Source: Hymenobacter terrenus (GTDB lineage: Bacteria; Bacteroidota; Bacteroidia; Cytophagales; Hymenobacteraceae). Taken from it: DNA of 64,000 nt. Below the pieces are notes generated by a model. The model ran no database searches. It had not been told where the DNA came from and saw only the letters and a program-made list of their open reading frames with translations. Shown here in pieces: positions 25,501 through 33,989 of this stretch. The stretch is taken from the NCBI RefSeq assembly GCF_000972495.1, contig NZ_LATM01000007.1, positions 152,655-216,654 on the forward strand. The letters run 5' to 3'. The position numbers and the translations under genes are program-made. Position 1 is the first letter of the stretch; every line of letters begins with the position of its first letter.

Positions 25501-26244
25501 GCGGATGTCGCCGACCGGGATGCTGTGCTCCTCGCCGGTGTTCACGCACAGCAGCAGGTCGTGGGCGGCGTAGTCGGTTTGGTCGACGTAGTGCGAGTCG
25601 TTGGTGCAGATAACCTTGACGTTGTACTTCTTGGCGAAACCGAGCAGGACTTGATTCACGTCTTCCTGGCTTTTGCCGGTGCCGTCGAAATTCATCAGCC
25701 CGTGGCGCTGGATTTCGATGTAATAATCCTCGCCGAACAGGTCGAGCCACCACTTCAGCTTTTCCTCGGCCTGGGCTTCGGTGCCGAACAAAATCGTCTG
25801 CGGAACCTCGGCGCCGATGCAGCAACTGGTGGCAATCAGGCCCTCGTGGTACTGCACCAGCAGCTCCTTGTCGATGCGCGGAAACTTGGAGTACACGCCC
25901 TCAATAAAGCTCATCGAGCAGAGCTTGCTCAGGTTGTGGTAACCGGCTTGGTCTTTGGCCAGCAGCAGCTGGTGGAAGCGGTTGTCCCTCTCCCCTTTCT
26001 CACGGCTGAAGGCCTTCTTGTGCCGGTCTTCTACCAGGTAAAACTCGCAGCCCACGATGGGCTTCACATTGTACTTGTTGGCCTCGGCCACGAAGTTGAA
26101 CGCCCCGAACATGTTGCCGTGGTCGGTAAGGGCCACGGCGGGCATGCCATCCGCCTGCGCCTTCTTCATCAGGGCCGAAATGCTGGCCTGGCCGTCGAGC
26201 AGCGAGTATTGGGTGTGGCAATGGAGGTGCGAGAACGTGGGCAT
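22531..26244 (-). CDS. dnaE: DNA polymerase III alpha subunit
   Basis: A 1237-residue replicative polymerase subunit. The N-terminal PHP domain starts HLHCHTQYSLLDGQASISAL and has TDHGNMFGAFNF; the polymerase core has the catalytic aspartates in MPDIDIDFDD (near residue 475), preceded by VGPGRGSAAGSAVAYCVG; the tail carries a tandem helix-hairpin-helix and OB-fold part. Length is slightly above the Escherichia coli protein, as in other Bacteroidota. Start ATG at 26244. It stands alone between two intergenic repeat regions. Confidence 0.97.
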   Translation of the reverse strand: MPTFSHLHCHTQYSLLDGQASISALMKKAQADGMPAVALTDHGNMFGAFNFVAEANKYNVKPIVGCEFYLVEDRHKKAFSREKGERDNRFHQLLLAKDQAGYHNLSKLCSMSFIEGVYSKFPRIDKELLVQYHEGLIATSCCIGAEVPQTILFGTEAQAEEKLKWWLDLFGEDYYIEIQRHGLMNFDGTGKSQEDVNQVLLGFAKKYNVKVICTNDSHYVDQTDYAAHDLLLCVNTGEEHSIPVGDIRTNYYTLLTSKGEVKYDLLDNLRRDYSRDENAQKQLRRIDEELQKPKPHTRFGFANDQFFFKNQAQMNELFADRPDSVDNTNEIVDKITPPKLARDILLPNFPIPAPFANADEFLRELTYVGAFGPSAGNGTVKLNKPPRYADRTPEVEERLDYELRIIQTMGFAGYFLITQDFINKGRDMGVAVGPGRGSAAGSAVAYCVGITNIDPIKYSLLFERFLNPERVSMPDIDIDFDDVNRQKVIDYVVEKYGKTQVAQIITFGTMAAKSSIKDVARALELPLPQTNDLTKMVPEKPGTTLAGAFAENQELDMIRRDESPDNLKGQILRLATQLEGSVRNTGIHAAGVIIAPDDITKYIPVSTSKDSDLLVTQFDGKVIESAGMLKMDFLGLKTLTIIVDAMNLIERNHGVKIDIDNIPLDDEKTYALYQRGDTIGTFQFESEGMRQYLKDLKPTNIEDLIAMNALYRPGPMQFIPNFINRKHGREEVEYPHELLKPILEYSQGIMVYQEQIMQTAQILAGYSLGGADLLRRAMGKKDMKKMALEREKFIEGAKNLHGIVAKKANEVFDVMEKFAEYGFNRSHSAAYSVVAYQTGYLKANYPAEYMAAVLTNNMGDIKKVTFFIEEARKQGVPVLGPDVNESLLKFNVNQEGAIRFGMGAVKGAGELAVESMVQEREKNGEYSDIFDFAKRVNLRTVNKKTFESLAQAGAFDGFGKHRRLYVDAPAGDQSLIEKAMKMGQQHAAAKESAQHSLFGAGAFGAVAAPLPKMHEMEPWSKTEQLRREKEVVGFYLSGHPLDSFKLELDAYCTCGLDKVDEIKNKELAVAGLINNVLFKTTKTGQPFCTFTLEDYETSINPALFRDDYTKFAPLINPRNYPNEQVPPMYVRLKQELRRHTQDQWDLRILSMQPLADVAEKMSKGVRVRLDLRTVTGPMLDRLQDAIDHAPGGKRLEIQFVEPHEHLAVDMFSRRFQIEPKMFIEKMKELELEVCTLI

Positions 26245-26355
26245 AGTAGGAAGTTTCGAGTTCTAAGCGTTAAATACTGAGTCGCTTCACTGAGCAATCC
26301 AGCGTTCAACATTTAAACGCTCAACATTTACAAAGACTAAAGATACCCCCGGCTG

Positions 26356-26384
26356 GCAGGCATTCCCAAACCCAAAATGCCTGC
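26356..26384. terminator. hairpin after the LysM transglycosylase gene
   Basis: GCAGGCATT (26356-26364) pairs with AATGCCTGC (26376-26384). It lies about 70 bases after the stop of the leftward LysM gene and before dnaE. The flanks are not T-rich, so the efficiency is uncertain. Confidence 0.45.
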
Positions 26385-26454
26385 GGTCTGATTCCCTGCA
26401 CGCTGCATTTTTGGGCTATTTACCGCATCACCTTCACCGCAATAAATGCGGGAC

Positions 26455-28776
26455 TCACTTGCCCGCCGCCTGCACACGCAGCACCTCGCCCACCTTCACG
26501 GACTGGTCGGGTTTGGCATTCCAGGCCTGGAGGTCGGCCACCTTCACATTATACTGGCGGGAAATGCTAAACAAGGTTTCACCTTTGACCACGGTGTGCT
26601 GAGTGGCCCCTGCCGCCACTGGAGCAGAGGTGGCAGGGGCAGCCGGCGCGGCCTTTTTGGGCACGTACAGCGCGGGGTTCACCTTGCTCCCCGGACGGGC
26701 AGCTGCGACAACTGGCGCCTGCACCGGTTTTGCCACCGGCACGGCGGCGACAGACAGCGGCGCCCGCCCCGGAAGTATCAGTACTTGCCCAACCGCTAGG
26801 TTAGCGGGGGGCGTGAGGCGATTTACCTCCATGAGAGTTGCCGGTGGAATGCCGTACAGACGGCTAATGGAATAAACCGTTTCGTGGGGCTCGACGCGGT
26901 GCGTAGTTCCGGCCGCCCCGCCCGGCGCCGACGCAGTTACTGGTTTGGGAGATGCTGTCGCCGGCTTGGCAGCAACCACGGGAGCAGGACTGGGCATGGC
27001 TGGCGTAACCGAACGCGCTGGCGGCGCGGACACCAGCTCGGGTGCCGGAATGGGCTTCGACGCCACCGCTGGAGGAGCCGCAACTGGCTCGGGTTTGCTG
27101 GACTCAACGACAGCCGGCTCCGTAGCGGGCTCAGGCTCACTAGGCTCATCGGCCAAGGGCGTGGGGGCCGGTGCCGGCGCGGGAGAGGACAATGGCGCTA
27201 CTTCAGGCGCGGGTACAGCGGGAGTGGCTGGAGCCGGTACCGCAACCGGAGCAGCCGCGGGCGCGGCGGCAGCAGTAGCCGTCGACAGGGCTTCGCCCCA
27301 ACCATCGGCTTCCTCCGTCACGACTTGCTTGGTCTCAGTAGTTCCGTTTTTGACTTTGATTTTTACTTTGACCTTGCCGTCTTCGGGAGCCCGCTCACGT
27401 TGGGCAACTACAATTTCGTTGGCACGGTCTATCAACACATCCGTATTCGCGGCGGCCGATCCGGCGGTGGGCCGCTCCAAGGCCACTCCTTCGGGCAAGC
27501 TGCGGTATTCCACTGCCACTTCGCGCGGGCGGGTGTGCTGAAGCCACAAGACCCGGCCGGGCCGCAGGTCATCGAAACGAGACATTCGGTTTTTAGAGAA
27601 AATGGCCTTTCGGCGGATGCCATATTTCTGAGCCACGTCCAATACGGTTTCGCCAGGCTGCGCCACGTGGTATTCCACGGCCGCCACATTGCGCTTGCTT
27701 TCCAGATAATATGGGCGGCCGGGTACGGCCATATCGAAAGCTCGCAGTTCGTTATGACGGAGAAAATCGCCCAGCTTTTGGTGGCCGCGGCGGGCCAGGT
27801 CCATGGTCGTTTCGCCGGGCAGCGCAATGAGGGCGCGCAAATTATTCACCCGCACCTCGGCCGAGTTAGCGGCCACGGCTGGCATCGTCAGCAGTTCTTT
27901 GCCGCTTTGCAGGCGCTGATTGGCCACTATGCCAGCGGCCTGCGTGACATCCCCCACGGGCACGATGAGCGTGTAGGGCCGGTCGGCGGGCACGGTCGGC
28001 GCTAGCAGCCAATGGTTATGAGTGGCCAGCGCGGCCGGGTCGGTGTGCAGGGTCAGGGCCTGGGCTTCGAGGGTTTGGCCGGCCACGGCGGGAAATTCCT
28101 GGAGCAGCAGCGGCGGCTTGGGGTTCTGGCCACAGGCGGGCTCGAAGGCAATTTTCTGGGCCAGAAACATCAGCACGTAGGGTGAGGTGGCCTCGGTGAT
28201 GGCTATTTCGGTAGCGTTGGCGTCGGTGGGCAAGGTGTAGGGCTTCACGCCACCAAGGCCAGTATTATAGCTCAGCAGGGCGTTCAGCCAGTTACGCAAT
28301 GAGGCGTTGCTGCGCGACAGGTAGCGGGCGGCGGCGCGGGTGCTGGCCGTAAGGTGCTGGCGCTCATCCACTGCGTCGCTCACCACCAAACCAAGCTCGG
28401 TGGCGGTTTCCTGCTTGAGCTGCCAGTAGCCCACAGCCTCGTGCGGACTGCGCGCATTGCCTTGCAGGGCACTTTCCTGCAAGGGCAAGTAGCGGAAATC
28501 GAGAGGCACGCCTTCTTCCTTCAGCACGCGGTCGATGATGGGAAATGCGGCGTCGGCCAAATCCACCCGGGCCTGAAACGAGGGCTGGTGGCGGCACAGG
28601 CCGTCGGCTTTTTGCTGCACCAAGCGCTGGGCTTCTTCATTCAGCACAAGGTGCAGGCCGGCCACGTCAAAGGCCGCGGGCACGTCGGGATGCGGACGGG
28701 AAACGACGGGTTGAGCGGCCAACGGACCCGCCAGGCCGAGGCCCAGCACTACAAACAACACAACAGAATTTCGCAT
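26455..28776 (-). CDS. LysM-domain lytic transglycosylase (MltD-like)
   Basis: About 773 residues, exported (signal MRNSVVLFVVLGLGLAGPLA). Residues about 65-200 form an SLT transglycosylase domain with the catalytic glutamate in LPLQESALQGNARSP and the supporting VGYWQLKQETATELGL. LysM peptidoglycan-binding repeats follow: EYHVAQPGETVLDVAQKYGI, then after a Pro/Ala/Val-rich linker of about 200 residues THRVEPHETVYSISRLYGIP and, at the C-terminus, QHTVVKGETLFSISRQYNVK. It cleaves the glycan chains of the cell wall in the periplasm. The ATG at 28776 is chosen because the signal peptide begins there; the open frame to 28962 runs into the next gene. Confidence 0.92.
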   Translation of the reverse strand: MRNSVVLFVVLGLGLAGPLAAQPVVSRPHPDVPAAFDVAGLHLVLNEEAQRLVQQKADGLCRHQPSFQARVDLADAAFPIIDRVLKEEGVPLDFRYLPLQESALQGNARSPHEAVGYWQLKQETATELGLVVSDAVDERQHLTASTRAAARYLSRSNASLRNWLNALLSYNTGLGGVKPYTLPTDANATEIAITEATSPYVLMFLAQKIAFEPACGQNPKPPLLLQEFPAVAGQTLEAQALTLHTDPAALATHNHWLLAPTVPADRPYTLIVPVGDVTQAAGIVANQRLQSGKELLTMPAVAANSAEVRVNNLRALIALPGETTMDLARRGHQKLGDFLRHNELRAFDMAVPGRPYYLESKRNVAAVEYHVAQPGETVLDVAQKYGIRRKAIFSKNRMSRFDDLRPGRVLWLQHTRPREVAVEYRSLPEGVALERPTAGSAAANTDVLIDRANEIVVAQRERAPEDGKVKVKIKVKNGTTETKQVVTEEADGWGEALSTATAAAAPAAAPVAVPAPATPAVPAPEVAPLSSPAPAPAPTPLADEPSEPEPATEPAVVESSKPEPVAAPPAVASKPIPAPELVSAPPARSVTPAMPSPAPVVAAKPATASPKPVTASAPGGAAGTTHRVEPHETVYSISRLYGIPPATLMEVNRLTPPANLAVGQVLILPGRAPLSVAAVPVAKPVQAPVVAAARPGSKVNPALYVPKKAAPAAPATSAPVAAGATQHTVVKGETLFSISRQYNVKVADLQAWNAKPDQSVKVGEVLRVQAAGK

Positions 28777-28867
28777 AGGCAGCACGGGCGGGAGGCGGCC
28801 ACCGTGGCCACTTCCTGCCCGGAAGCTACAAAGAACCTGATTTTTGGCCAAAAAACGGGCCGAGGCC

Positions 28868-31792
28868 CTACCGAGGGCCACCAGCCGGCGGGCCGGCAGG
28901 CGGTGGGCCACCACCGGGAGCACCGCCCCCATCAGACCGGCCATAGCCGCCAGGCCGCCCAAACCCCCGTTCGCCGGGAGGCCCGTCAGTAGGCTGGGCT
29001 GGAGCTACCACGTTGCCACTGCGGATGTTGTATGTAAACATCAGCATGAGATAACGCTGCAAAATGGTAGTTTGCACGTCTTCGTAGTACGCCTCCGTCA
29101 CGTTGCGCTGAATGGCGCGGTTCTGCCCCAGCAGGTCGAAGGCGTAGATTTTGATTTCGCCGCGCTGGCCGGGGAAGACCTTCTTGCCTAGGCTGGCATT
29201 CCAGAGCAGATACTGCTGGTTGAAGCCGGCCGAGAGGCCCGAATAGGCCTGATGCAATAGGTCGGTGGAAAAGCTGATGCCCGGCCCTACAATCCAGCCC
29301 AGCCGCAGCCGCGTGACTTGCGAGAAGTAGTTGGTATTGAGCCGAGATTGCAAGGTATTGCGCACGAAGTTCTGGTTCGACGTGGTAGAAGCCGTGAAAT
29401 CGAACTGCGGGCTGATGTTGGAGCTGAGCGTGAGCCCGGCCCCGAACGATGGCACGCGAGCATAGTTCAGGCCGCCATTCACGATGCCGGGCGTCTGCGT
29501 GAAACTGGCGTTGGCGCTCACGTTTACGTTGGTTTTGATGGCTTTGATGGGCTGGCCGTAGCTCACCAGCGAGCGCACCGAATACTGCTGGCTCAGGTTG
29601 GTAGGCTGGGTGAGCTGGCCGCCGGCCGGCAGGCGTACGCCGGGCGCCCCCTCCGGCACCACGGTCGTATCGCGAATGGCCACTTGGGTGCGGTTGGAAA
29701 TCGGGTTCTGCGTGAACGAGCCCGACAGCAGCGCGAAGAAATTGCTCGATACTTCGGGGTTCGAAGCCGAGTAACGTACCACGCCCGAGTGCTGAAACTC
29801 CTGCCGCAGCGTGGGGTTGCCAATGCTGAGCTGCAGGGGATTGGCGTTGTTCACCACAGCTTGTAGCTGGTTCACGCTGGGTGGGTTGGTATTGGTGCGG
29901 TAAAAAATCCGCAGGTTTTTCTGCCGCGTAAAACGGTAGTTGAAGCTGGCATTGGGCAGCACGTTCACGAAATAGTAGCGCCCGATGCTGGGCCGCGGAA
30001 ACTGCGCGTTGCTGTACAGCTCCGCGTATTGCCCGGCCAGCCCCACACTGGCCTGGGATTTCTGCGTAATGTGCCGGTAAGTCAGCCCGCCCGACTGCGT
30101 TAAGTAGTAGTTATCGAACACGTTGCTCAAGCCTTCATTCAGCTGGCGGGTGTCGCCGGTCAGCACGTCGTACGTGTACTTGTTCGAGCTATTGGGCGCG
30201 TAGTTGATGGCGTAATTGCCTTGCAGCATGTCCTGCTTCGTCAGCGCTTCGGTAAGAGTCAGGTTGGCGTTGATGCTGCCCCCGTTCTGCTTGAGGTCGC
30301 TGGCCTGGTTGAGGTTGTTCAGGGCCGAACCGGTATCAGCGGTCCGCAAGGTGGTGTTGCTGGTGCGCTGGCTGTAGCTGCCGCCGATGCTCAGGCTGGC
30401 AGTCCGCCCGGCCTTAGCGAAACGGTGGCGGAAGAGCAGGTCACCGCCGGTATTCAGGCCCTTATTGCCCGAGTTATAGTCGCTTTGGATGTTGCTTTGG
30501 TCCTCGCCAGCCCGGCGCGTCACCCCAAATACGTTGCTGGTAGCCTCGTTCTGCTGATAGCTGAAACGCGGCCGGAATAAGATGGAGTTGGCCGAATCAA
30601 TCTTGTGCTCCAGACGCATATTGAAGCGCTGGTTAGTGTTGATACTATTGCTATTGGCGCTTTGGGTGTAGGTGGTACTGGCCTGCTCCGGCAGCACGTA
30701 CTGCCGGTTCGTGGTGCTGAGTAAGGTGTTGTTGGCCCGATTGAAAAAGTAGCTGGCCGATAAGTCGGTTTTCTTATTCCAGGAATCGGAGTAGTTCAGG
30801 CCCAGCGCGTTGGTTTTGGTGATGCCGCCGCTCTGGTTCACCAGGAAGTCGCCGGCATTGCCCCCATTGCCGGCCGCACCGCCGCGCCCGCCTCCCCCAC
30901 CCCGGCCGTTGCCGCCCTGGTTCGAGTTGCCCACCACTCCCAGCAGGTCTTCGGTGCCAAAGTTCTGCTCGTTCACGTTGTTCGACTGTGCCAGCACCGA
31001 CACTCGCTGGCTGCCCTTGAACTTGTTCACGTTGCCGCTGGCCCGGTAGCGCTCGGTTCCGGCGCCAGCCAGCACTCGCCCAAAAGTGCCGTTGCGAAAC
31101 TCCGCCTTGGTCACGATATTGATAGTTTTGGTAGTGTTACCATCATCCAAGCCCGAAAACCGGCTCTGCTCGCTGCGCTGGTCGAATACCTCCACTTTAT
31201 CTACCATCTCGGCGGGCAGGTTTTTGAGCACCGCGTCGGGGTCGTTGCCGAAGAAGGGCTTGCCGTCCACCAGCACCTGCTGCACGTTTTCACCCTGAGC
31301 CTGCACCTTGCCGTCGGTGCCACGGCTCACGCCGGGCAGTTTCTCAAGCAGGTCGCCGGTAGTCGCATCAGGGTTGGTTTTGAAGGCGCGGGCGTTAAAT
31401 TGGGTGGTGTCTCCCTTCTGCACCGGTTGGGCTGCTTGGCCCGTCACCACCACGCCCTTCAGCCGCACACCACCGGTTTGCAGTGCCAGTGTCCCCAGTT
31501 GCACGGGCTGCCCGCTCACGGTCAGCACCTGGCTCAGCTTCTGATAGCCTACAAAGGACGCATCCAGCACATACCGCCCGGCGGCCACGTTATCAAACTG
31601 AAATTTGCCGTTGGCATCAGCCGCCGCGCCGGTTTTCACCGAGTCGGGCAGGCGAATCAGCAGTACGTTGGCTCCGATAAGTGGCGACTGGTCTTTGCTG
31701 TCGGTCACACGCCCGCTCACGGTGGTAGGCGCCTGCGCGTAGGACAGATTTAGCCCAATCAGGAAGAAAAAAACGCAGGTAAAGAGCCGCAT
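28868..31792 (-). CDS. large outer-membrane beta-barrel protein with carboxypeptidase-regulatory-like N-domain
   Basis: A 974-residue protein. After a signal peptide (cut near LSYAQ) comes a CarboxypepD_reg-like beta-sandwich (TVSGRVTDSKDQSPLIGANV), then a TonB-plug-like part (GVVVTGQAAQPVQKGDTTQF, LLEKLPGVSRGTDGKV, VDGKPFFGNDPDAVLKNLP) and a long barrel of alternating strands. A Gly-rich insert lies near residues 290-315, and the last 40 residues after the strand LMLMFTYNIR are Pro/Gly-rich, so the C-terminus is not the usual aromatic barrel end. The family (outer membrane beta-barrel/TonB-dependent receptor-like) is typical of Bacteroidota; the ligand is unknown. It is leftward, 83 bases after the O-methyltransferase stop. 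Confidence 0.85.
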   Translation of the reverse strand: MRLFTCVFFFLIGLNLSYAQAPTTVSGRVTDSKDQSPLIGANVLLIRLPDSVKTGAAADANGKFQFDNVAAGRYVLDASFVGYQKLSQVLTVSGQPVQLGTLALQTGGVRLKGVVVTGQAAQPVQKGDTTQFNARAFKTNPDATTGDLLEKLPGVSRGTDGKVQAQGENVQQVLVDGKPFFGNDPDAVLKNLPAEMVDKVEVFDQRSEQSRFSGLDDGNTTKTINIVTKAEFRNGTFGRVLAGAGTERYRASGNVNKFKGSQRVSVLAQSNNVNEQNFGTEDLLGVVGNSNQGGNGRGGGGGRGGAAGNGGNAGDFLVNQSGGITKTNALGLNYSDSWNKKTDLSASYFFNRANNTLLSTTNRQYVLPEQASTTYTQSANSNSINTNQRFNMRLEHKIDSANSILFRPRFSYQQNEATSNVFGVTRRAGEDQSNIQSDYNSGNKGLNTGGDLLFRHRFAKAGRTASLSIGGSYSQRTSNTTLRTADTGSALNNLNQASDLKQNGGSINANLTLTEALTKQDMLQGNYAINYAPNSSNKYTYDVLTGDTRQLNEGLSNVFDNYYLTQSGGLTYRHITQKSQASVGLAGQYAELYSNAQFPRPSIGRYYFVNVLPNASFNYRFTRQKNLRIFYRTNTNPPSVNQLQAVVNNANPLQLSIGNPTLRQEFQHSGVVRYSASNPEVSSNFFALLSGSFTQNPISNRTQVAIRDTTVVPEGAPGVRLPAGGQLTQPTNLSQQYSVRSLVSYGQPIKAIKTNVNVSANASFTQTPGIVNGGLNYARVPSFGAGLTLSSNISPQFDFTASTTSNQNFVRNTLQSRLNTNYFSQVTRLRLGWIVGPGISFSTDLLHQAYSGLSAGFNQQYLLWNASLGKKVFPGQRGEIKIYAFDLLGQNRAIQRNVTEAYYEDVQTTILQRYLMLMFTYNIRSGNVVAPAQPTDGPPGERGFGRPGGYGRSDGGGAPGGGPPPAGPPAGGPR

Positions 31793-31875
31793 ATGACTGG
31801 TAAAAGCAACCGAAACTCGCTTGACGGCATCTAGCCGCTCAAGGTTTATAATCCAGCAGAATGAGCGCCGGGCAG

Positions 31876-32529
31876 TTACTTTTTACGCAACAGTAGCAGT
31901 CCATCCCGCAGGGGCAGAAAAACCGGCTCCACTCGCACATCCTGGGCCATTTTGTCGTTGAAAGCGCGCACCAGCGGCGTATCCTTATCGCCGGTTTTTA
32001 CCTCGTGCGTAGGCAGCACCTTGCCGCTCCACAGCACGTTGTCGACGATGAGCAACCCGCCCGGGCGCACCTGCCCGATGACTGCCTCAAAATAAGCGTC
32101 GTTATTACGCTTGTCAGCGTCAATAAAGACCAAATCCCACACTTCATCGACCAGGCCCGGCAAAACGTCGAGCGCGGCGCCAATGTGCAGCCGTACCCGC
32201 TCAGCGATGCCGGCTGCCGCCACATACCGCCGGATGCGCGCCTCCTTCTCGGGGTCTATTTCAATGCTGTGCACCAATCCGTTATCAACCAGCCCTTCGG
32301 CTAAGCACAGCGTAGCATACCCGCAAAAAGTGCCGATTTCCAGCACCCGCCGGGGCCGCACCAAGTGACTGAGCATGCTCAAAAATCGGCCCTGTAGGTG
32401 GCCGCTGCTCATGCGCGGCAGCAGGGTTTGCAGGTGCGTTTCGCGGGTGAGCTGGGCCAGCAGTAGCGGCTCCGGCGCGGTGTGCAGCTCCGCATAAGCC
32501 TGAATGGCGTCGTCGTTGGTAGTAGTCAT
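31876..32529 (-). CDS. O-methyltransferase (class I, caffeoyl-CoA type)
   Basis: A 217-residue SAM-dependent methyltransferase. Motif I is RRVLEIGTFCGYATLCLAEG; the acidic end of strand 2 is VHSIEIDPEKE; VWDLVFIDADKRN and GGLLIVDNVLWSGKVL are typical of the COMT/CCoAMT-like small O-methyltransferases, which use a divalent metal and usually a catechol-type substrate. The substrate is unknown. The gene begins 27 bases after the stand-alone SRA gene, so it is probably the last gene of the M16-SRA operon. Confidence 0.93.
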   Translation of the reverse strand: MTTTNDDAIQAYAELHTAPEPLLLAQLTRETHLQTLLPRMSSGHLQGRFLSMLSHLVRPRRVLEIGTFCGYATLCLAEGLVDNGLVHSIEIDPEKEARIRRYVAAAGIAERVRLHIGAALDVLPGLVDEVWDLVFIDADKRNNDAYFEAVIGQVRPGGLLIVDNVLWSGKVLPTHEVKTGDKDTPLVRAFNDKMAQDVRVEPVFLPLRDGLLLLRKK

Positions 32530-32556
32530 TCTTTAATAATTATTAGCAACCCCTTA

Positions 32557-33060
32557 TTATCCAGCCTTACCTCCACCCCAAAACCGCAGCCGAAACACAA
32601 AAACCTGGAAGCCCGACTTACCCGGCCCGTAGTTAGCGCCAACAACCTGGTAAAGCCCCTCGTAACGGTAGACTTCCGGGCCACCATCCTCGGCGGGCAC
32701 TTTGCGCAGTACACGCACTGGCAGGCCGGTTTCCTGGCTTTTGAGCAACGCCAGATTAGTGCCGGTGGCCACTTGGTCGGTGGTTTGGTGGCCGGTTTTC
32801 GGGTCGCGCCCGCCGTTGCCGGAGTAGCAGATTTCCTCTTCACCGAACTCATCATCTTCGTACTGGCCGGCCAGCACAATACTCTCCGCCCCCAGTTTCT
32901 GGGTGCCGCAGACGCCAGCCCGGGGTGGCCGATGCACGCCGCTAAACGCCAGTTCCAATCGGTTGCGGAAGGTGTCACCAGGCCGGTACGTGCCCACGTG
33001 GCCAAACACCGGCCGCTTGTCCAAACGGCTGGCAGAGTTATTCGCCACGAGCTTCGGCAT
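32557..33060 (-). CDS. stand-alone SRA/YDG domain protein
   Basis: A 167-residue protein that is one SRA (YDG) domain: VFGHVGTYRPGDTFRNRLEL, SGVHRPPRAGVCGT, GAESIVLAGQYEDDEFG, CYSGNGGRDPKTGHQTTDQV, RYEGLYQVVGANYGPGKSGF. SRA domains flip out and bind 5-methylcytosine or hydroxymethylcytosine in DNA. No nuclease domain is present. The start ATG at 33060 overlaps the preceding SRA-HNH gene by 23 bases, so the two are translated together. The similarity to the SRA half of that gene shows a tandem duplication. It may be a partner that recognises modified DNA, or a copy that has lost its nuclease domain. Confidence 0.85.
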   Translation of the reverse strand: MPKLVANNSASRLDKRPVFGHVGTYRPGDTFRNRLELAFSGVHRPPRAGVCGTQKLGAESIVLAGQYEDDEFGEEEICYSGNGGRDPKTGHQTTDQVATGTNLALLKSQETGLPVRVLRKVPAEDGGPEVYRYEGLYQVVGANYGPGKSGFQVFVFRLRFWGGGKAG

Positions 33061-33982
33061 TCGGCTTATAAAAGTGGACCCGCTGATAAGCTAGAAAAAC
33101 CGGATTAATCGGATGCTTCTTGTGCTGCCGCAGCTGCCCCGAAATTCCGAGCAGCTGCCCGTCGTCAGCCACGCCAAAGCTGCCCAAATCAAACAACACG
33201 TGGTGGTTAGGGCACAGGCAAAGCACGTTTTCCAGGCTATCAGGGCCGTGGTGCGGGGCCCCGAGCGGGCGGATGTGCGCCGCCTCAGCGTAGGGCCCCG
33301 CCGCCCCACGCAGTTGAATGCCACACACCTGGCAGCAATGTTCGTGTAGGACCTTAACGCGGCGCGTGACGGCTGTATCTCGCACAATCCGAAGGGTCGT
33401 GCTCACTCGGCGCGGGGCCGGACCGTAGGCCGATGCTGGTTCGGCGGCGGCGGAATCAGCCAAACCCGGAGGCGCAAATAATTCCGCTTGCCCGCTCGGC
33501 GCCTCGGTTTCTTCGTCAAGAGCGACCGTTTCGGGAAGCAGCTCCAGCCGGAAGCGCCATACGCGGTGCCCGGATTTGCCCGGCGCCGCCCAGTGGCTCA
33601 CCACCCGGTAGAGGCCGGCATAGCGGTAGAAACTGCTGTGGTTGGTTGTCACCTTTCGCGTCACCCGTAGTGGCAGGCCCTCCTGCTCGTTGCGAACCAG
33701 TTCCAGGTTTGCGCCCGTCAGTGTTTGGTCGGCTACCTGCTGGTTGGTTTCGGCACTGCGCCCGCCCCGGCCGGTGTAAATAATGACAGCACCCCAGTCC
33801 TTATCGTCCTCGTAGCCGCCGGAAAGCACAATGGATTCTGCGCCCAGCCCCTGCCGGGCACTGATGCCCGCCTGCGTTTGGCGATGCACGCCCGAGCCCC
33901 ACAGCTCCAGCCGGCTGGCAAACTCATGGCTGGGCGCGATGCCCGCAATCGGACCGAAAATGGAAGGTGACGCTTTCGGCAC
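33038..33982 (-). CDS. SRA-HNH modification-dependent endonuclease
   Basis: A 314-residue protein. The N-terminal half is an SRA/YDG domain (SRLELWGSGVHRQTQAGISA, GAESIVLSGGYEDDKDWG, IYTGRGGRSAETNQQVADQT, YRYAGLYRVVSHWAAPGKSG); after a linker rich in Ala, Pro and Glu comes an HNH nuclease with CCQVCGIQL, AEAAHIRPLG and ENVLCLCPNHHVLFD. This layout is that of type IV-like restriction enzymes that cut DNA with modified cytosine. The GTG start at 33982 is 7 bases after the M16 protease stop on the same strand, and the gene overlaps the next SRA gene by 23 bases. No methyltransferase of the DNA type is seen close by, as expected for a system that attacks foreign modified DNA. Confidence 0.9.
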   Translation of the reverse strand: MPKASPSIFGPIAGIAPSHEFASRLELWGSGVHRQTQAGISARQGLGAESIVLSGGYEDDKDWGAVIIYTGRGGRSAETNQQVADQTLTGANLELVRNEQEGLPLRVTRKVTTNHSSFYRYAGLYRVVSHWAAPGKSGHRVWRFRLELLPETVALDEETEAPSGQAELFAPPGLADSAAAEPASAYGPAPRRVSTTLRIVRDTAVTRRVKVLHEHCCQVCGIQLRGAAGPYAEAAHIRPLGAPHHGPDSLENVLCLCPNHHVLFDLGSFGVADDGQLLGISGQLRQHKKHPINPVFLAYQRVHFYKPNAEARGE

Positions 33983-33989
33983 GATGCGG

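Noticed and set aside
24586..26280. 564-residue plus-strand frame inside dnaE
   Set aside because: Antisense shadow caused by high GC content; the minus strand has clear DnaE motifs.
26884..28005. 373-residue plus-strand frame inside the LysM transglycosylase gene
   Set aside because: Arg/Gly-rich antisense shadow of the Pro/Ala-rich linker.
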